Shown here one piece after another: positions 59,101-59,507 of a stretch of 59,507 bases of DNA; position 1 is the first letter of the stretch, and the number at the start of each line of letters is the position of its first letter. The position numbers and the translations under genes were made by a program. The DNA comes from a virus. The notes under the pieces are model-generated. The model saw nothing but the letters and a program-made list of their open reading frames with translations. It did not search any database and was not told the origin of the DNA. The stretch spans positions 1 to 59,507 of the IMG/VR virus record IMGVR_UViG_3300025098_000043; one strand, given 5' to 3'.

Positions 59101-59507
59101 AATACTTACATTACCTGTAAACGTAGGGCTAGCTAAGTTAGCTTTGAGATTCAAAAACCCATTCGTTTCAGTCTTTGTATAGTAATCTCCTAAAGCACTC
59201 GCAGCAGCGAAAGCACTCGTAGCACTAAAAGCGGCAGTACCTAAAACCCTTTTCCCAACTACGCCGTTACTCTTAATCATCAAAGCGGTTACATCTGAGC
59301 CGCTGTAAGGAGATAAAGCCGTAAGAGTTAAGTTAGGCGCTGTAGGCGTACCTGTAAATACAGGGCTAGCTAAGTTAGCTTTGAGATTCAAAAACCCATT
59401 CGTTTCAGTCTTTGTATAGTAATCTCCTAAAGCACTCGCAGCAGCGAAGTCTGAAGTAGCACTAAAAGCGGCAGACCCTAAAACCCTTTTCCCAACTACG
59501 CCGTTAC
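56152..59507 (-). CDS. Tail fibre, C-terminal part (begins at 1147)
   Basis: The frame is open from 59507; an apparent start at 59391 is an internal Leu codon. The part shown is 1117 codons. It repeats D-L-Q-I-Y-H-D-G-S-N-S-Y with a following G-N-L six times between residues about 150 and 600, then GVGIGTTNPDAS and NVGIGVTDPDAKL units, and ends in a globular region (GYAVAGLTSFPAGNGASAGF, CFGHTGDYQKIVYSCYN) that may be the receptor-binding or trimer-forming tip. The N-terminal part is at 1-1147. Confidence 0.85.
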   Translation of the reverse strand, partial: NGVVGKRVLGSAAFSATSDFAAASALGDYYTKTETNGFLNLKANLASPVFTGTPTAPNLTLTALSPYSGSDVTALMIKSNGVVGKRVLGTAAFSATSAFAAASALGDYYTKTETNGFLNLKANLASPTFTGNVSIAEKLIHTGDTNTYIQFPSTNDKIVFATNGSDVLTLDAANTATFAGNIKLPDATGSGQGILFFGASNDLQVYHDGSNSVLNNTTGNLQIYNNADDGDIQFISDDGSGGVTEYLRLDGGDARMYASREIRFVDGVASKYGNNGDLGIFHDGTNSYLENTTGHIYIRNLADDKSIIFQNDNGSGGYENYFELQGGAGGAFPFTVFPDSSHLVFGNGHDFRIYHNGISYFDNFSGNIEIRQFTNDADIIFKSDDGFGGITEYLRIDGGSTTLQAYKDLLIANDTAKLKLGASQDLQIFHDGSNSYIQDTGTGNLNIQSNSLRLLGADSSAMLVAHQGGAVNLYHNGSAKLETTSSGIYVAGNIQLLDSSSTSFGRITFGHGNDLQIYHDGSDSYIKDVGTGELRISGSATRIYDADMSSLQAEFKDGGSVDLYYDSNKKFATTIDGIQLYGNGYLDMPDNGRIRMGASYDLAIYHDASHSYIDEVGAGDLRIRSNSATALLSSTNENMLVAIANGAVELYFDNSKKLQTETWGVSLTGSTVSSGNVYSGGPAGFVFGSSTSEGEYIYRNGNDIRVFAGGADRLTVDGDGGRVGIGTTNPDASTLLHVQGVIGTTNGSAAAPTHSFYGDPDNGMFRAAANALGFSTSGTERMRISSTGEVVIYSGQLSVTNSTGAQLQVSGWSDRVGSNNSANGTIYIGNTAAYRGVIDYDAASTGNLIISNTWNNANGDIVFKTATADTAIEGLRIKGGGNVGIGVTDPDAKLEIIGSGTGSGAALRVRNSSNTELLQVTDSGVVTVPQGYFYVSSGGGAYVQNALRVRGSLLNDQGTLSITGDVQFDSYTLFVDSAYDRVGVGSSSPSYKLDVNGGIRAGGKVTYHKSAGSLTTTGYAVAGLTSFPAGNGASAGFTFTCFGHTGDYQKIVYSCYNVSGTWNTQKVIDEGTNDFDVTASANGSTITFTFKSRSGTKSYTPRVSVEAFGSSINNTYA
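59126..59507. repeat. 237-bp tandem duplication in the fibre gene
   Basis: 59126-59270 matches 59363-59507 at an offset of 237 bp with a few differences, and 59265-59372 matches 1-108. The assembly therefore begins and ends inside a repeated unit; the true copy number could be larger. Confidence 0.85.

Noticed and set aside
51276-59507. Regularly spaced similar sequences resembling a CRISPR array
   Set aside because: The repeats are in frame, vary in sequence and spacing, and encode NVGIGT and YHDGSNSY fibre motifs.

Overview
The window looks like the whole genome of a tailed virulent phage of podovirus type, circularly permuted and about 59.5 kb. Three observations support this. The tail-fibre gene that runs off the right end continues in the same strand and frame from the left end. 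The first 108 bases recur at 59265-59372. The last six bases repeat the first six. No integrase, repressor, tRNA, CRISPR array or phage RNA polymerase was seen. The promoters that can be read are sigma70-like (TTGACA, 16-17 bp, TATAAT-like), so transcription by host RNA polymerase is inferred. Most starts lack a Shine-Dalgarno sequence and have an A-rich leader containing AACCAA. Small families remembered from marine phages, poly-serine linkers and a trypsin-like fold remembered from Verrucomicrobiota and Planctomycetota suggest an aquatic host, perhaps Verrucomicrobiota. That host call is inference only.

The genome has four transcription blocks. (A) A leftward virion and lysis block runs from 9190 through the window ends down to 41597: two small genes, portal, a 98-aa protein, scaffold, major capsid protein, a 405-aa internal or head protein, two small proteins, the first tail fibre (N-terminal part 1-1147, rest 56152-59507), the second fibre with NVGIGT repeats, small acidic proteins, a tail protein carrying a complete trypsin-like triad, two poly-serine proteins, two glycosyltransferases, a tail-connector candidate, two holin candidates, nested spanin candidates, an amidase endolysin, a metallopeptidase and small basic proteins. 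(B) A rightward accessory block at 9507-16942 holds mostly unrecognised small genes. Its first half is an array of genes separated by a near-identical 16-bp palindrome; the second half holds a DUF932-like gene, a zinc/HNH-like gene and an orphan DnaA domain IV protein. (C) A leftward packaging and ejection block at 31848-16924 contains the large terminase, a small basic protein, two helical proteins and a 3517-aa giant protein. (D) A rightward replication block at 31859-41617 contains an HTH protein (candidate small terminase), an Nmad1-like protein, RuvC-like resolvase, SNF2-type helicase, Cas4/RecB-like nuclease, candidate ssDNA-binding protein, family A DNA polymerase and a primase-helicase.

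Blocks A and B diverge at 9191-9506, and C and D diverge with only 10 bp between start codons. B and C overlap tail to tail at 16924-16942, and D and A at 41597-41617.

The most unusual features are non-coding. They are the palindrome-delimited gene array (9659-13156); three copies of a roughly 77-bp element centred on a perfect 32-bp palindrome that begins at a stop codon; a set of promoters placed 6-8 nt from start codons, predicting leaderless transcripts; and a structured leader with a repeated motif before the capsid gene. Among the proteins, the notable ones are a tail protease, poly-serine virion proteins next to two glycosyltransferases, and a chimeric gene made by recent duplication of the nuclease N-terminus.
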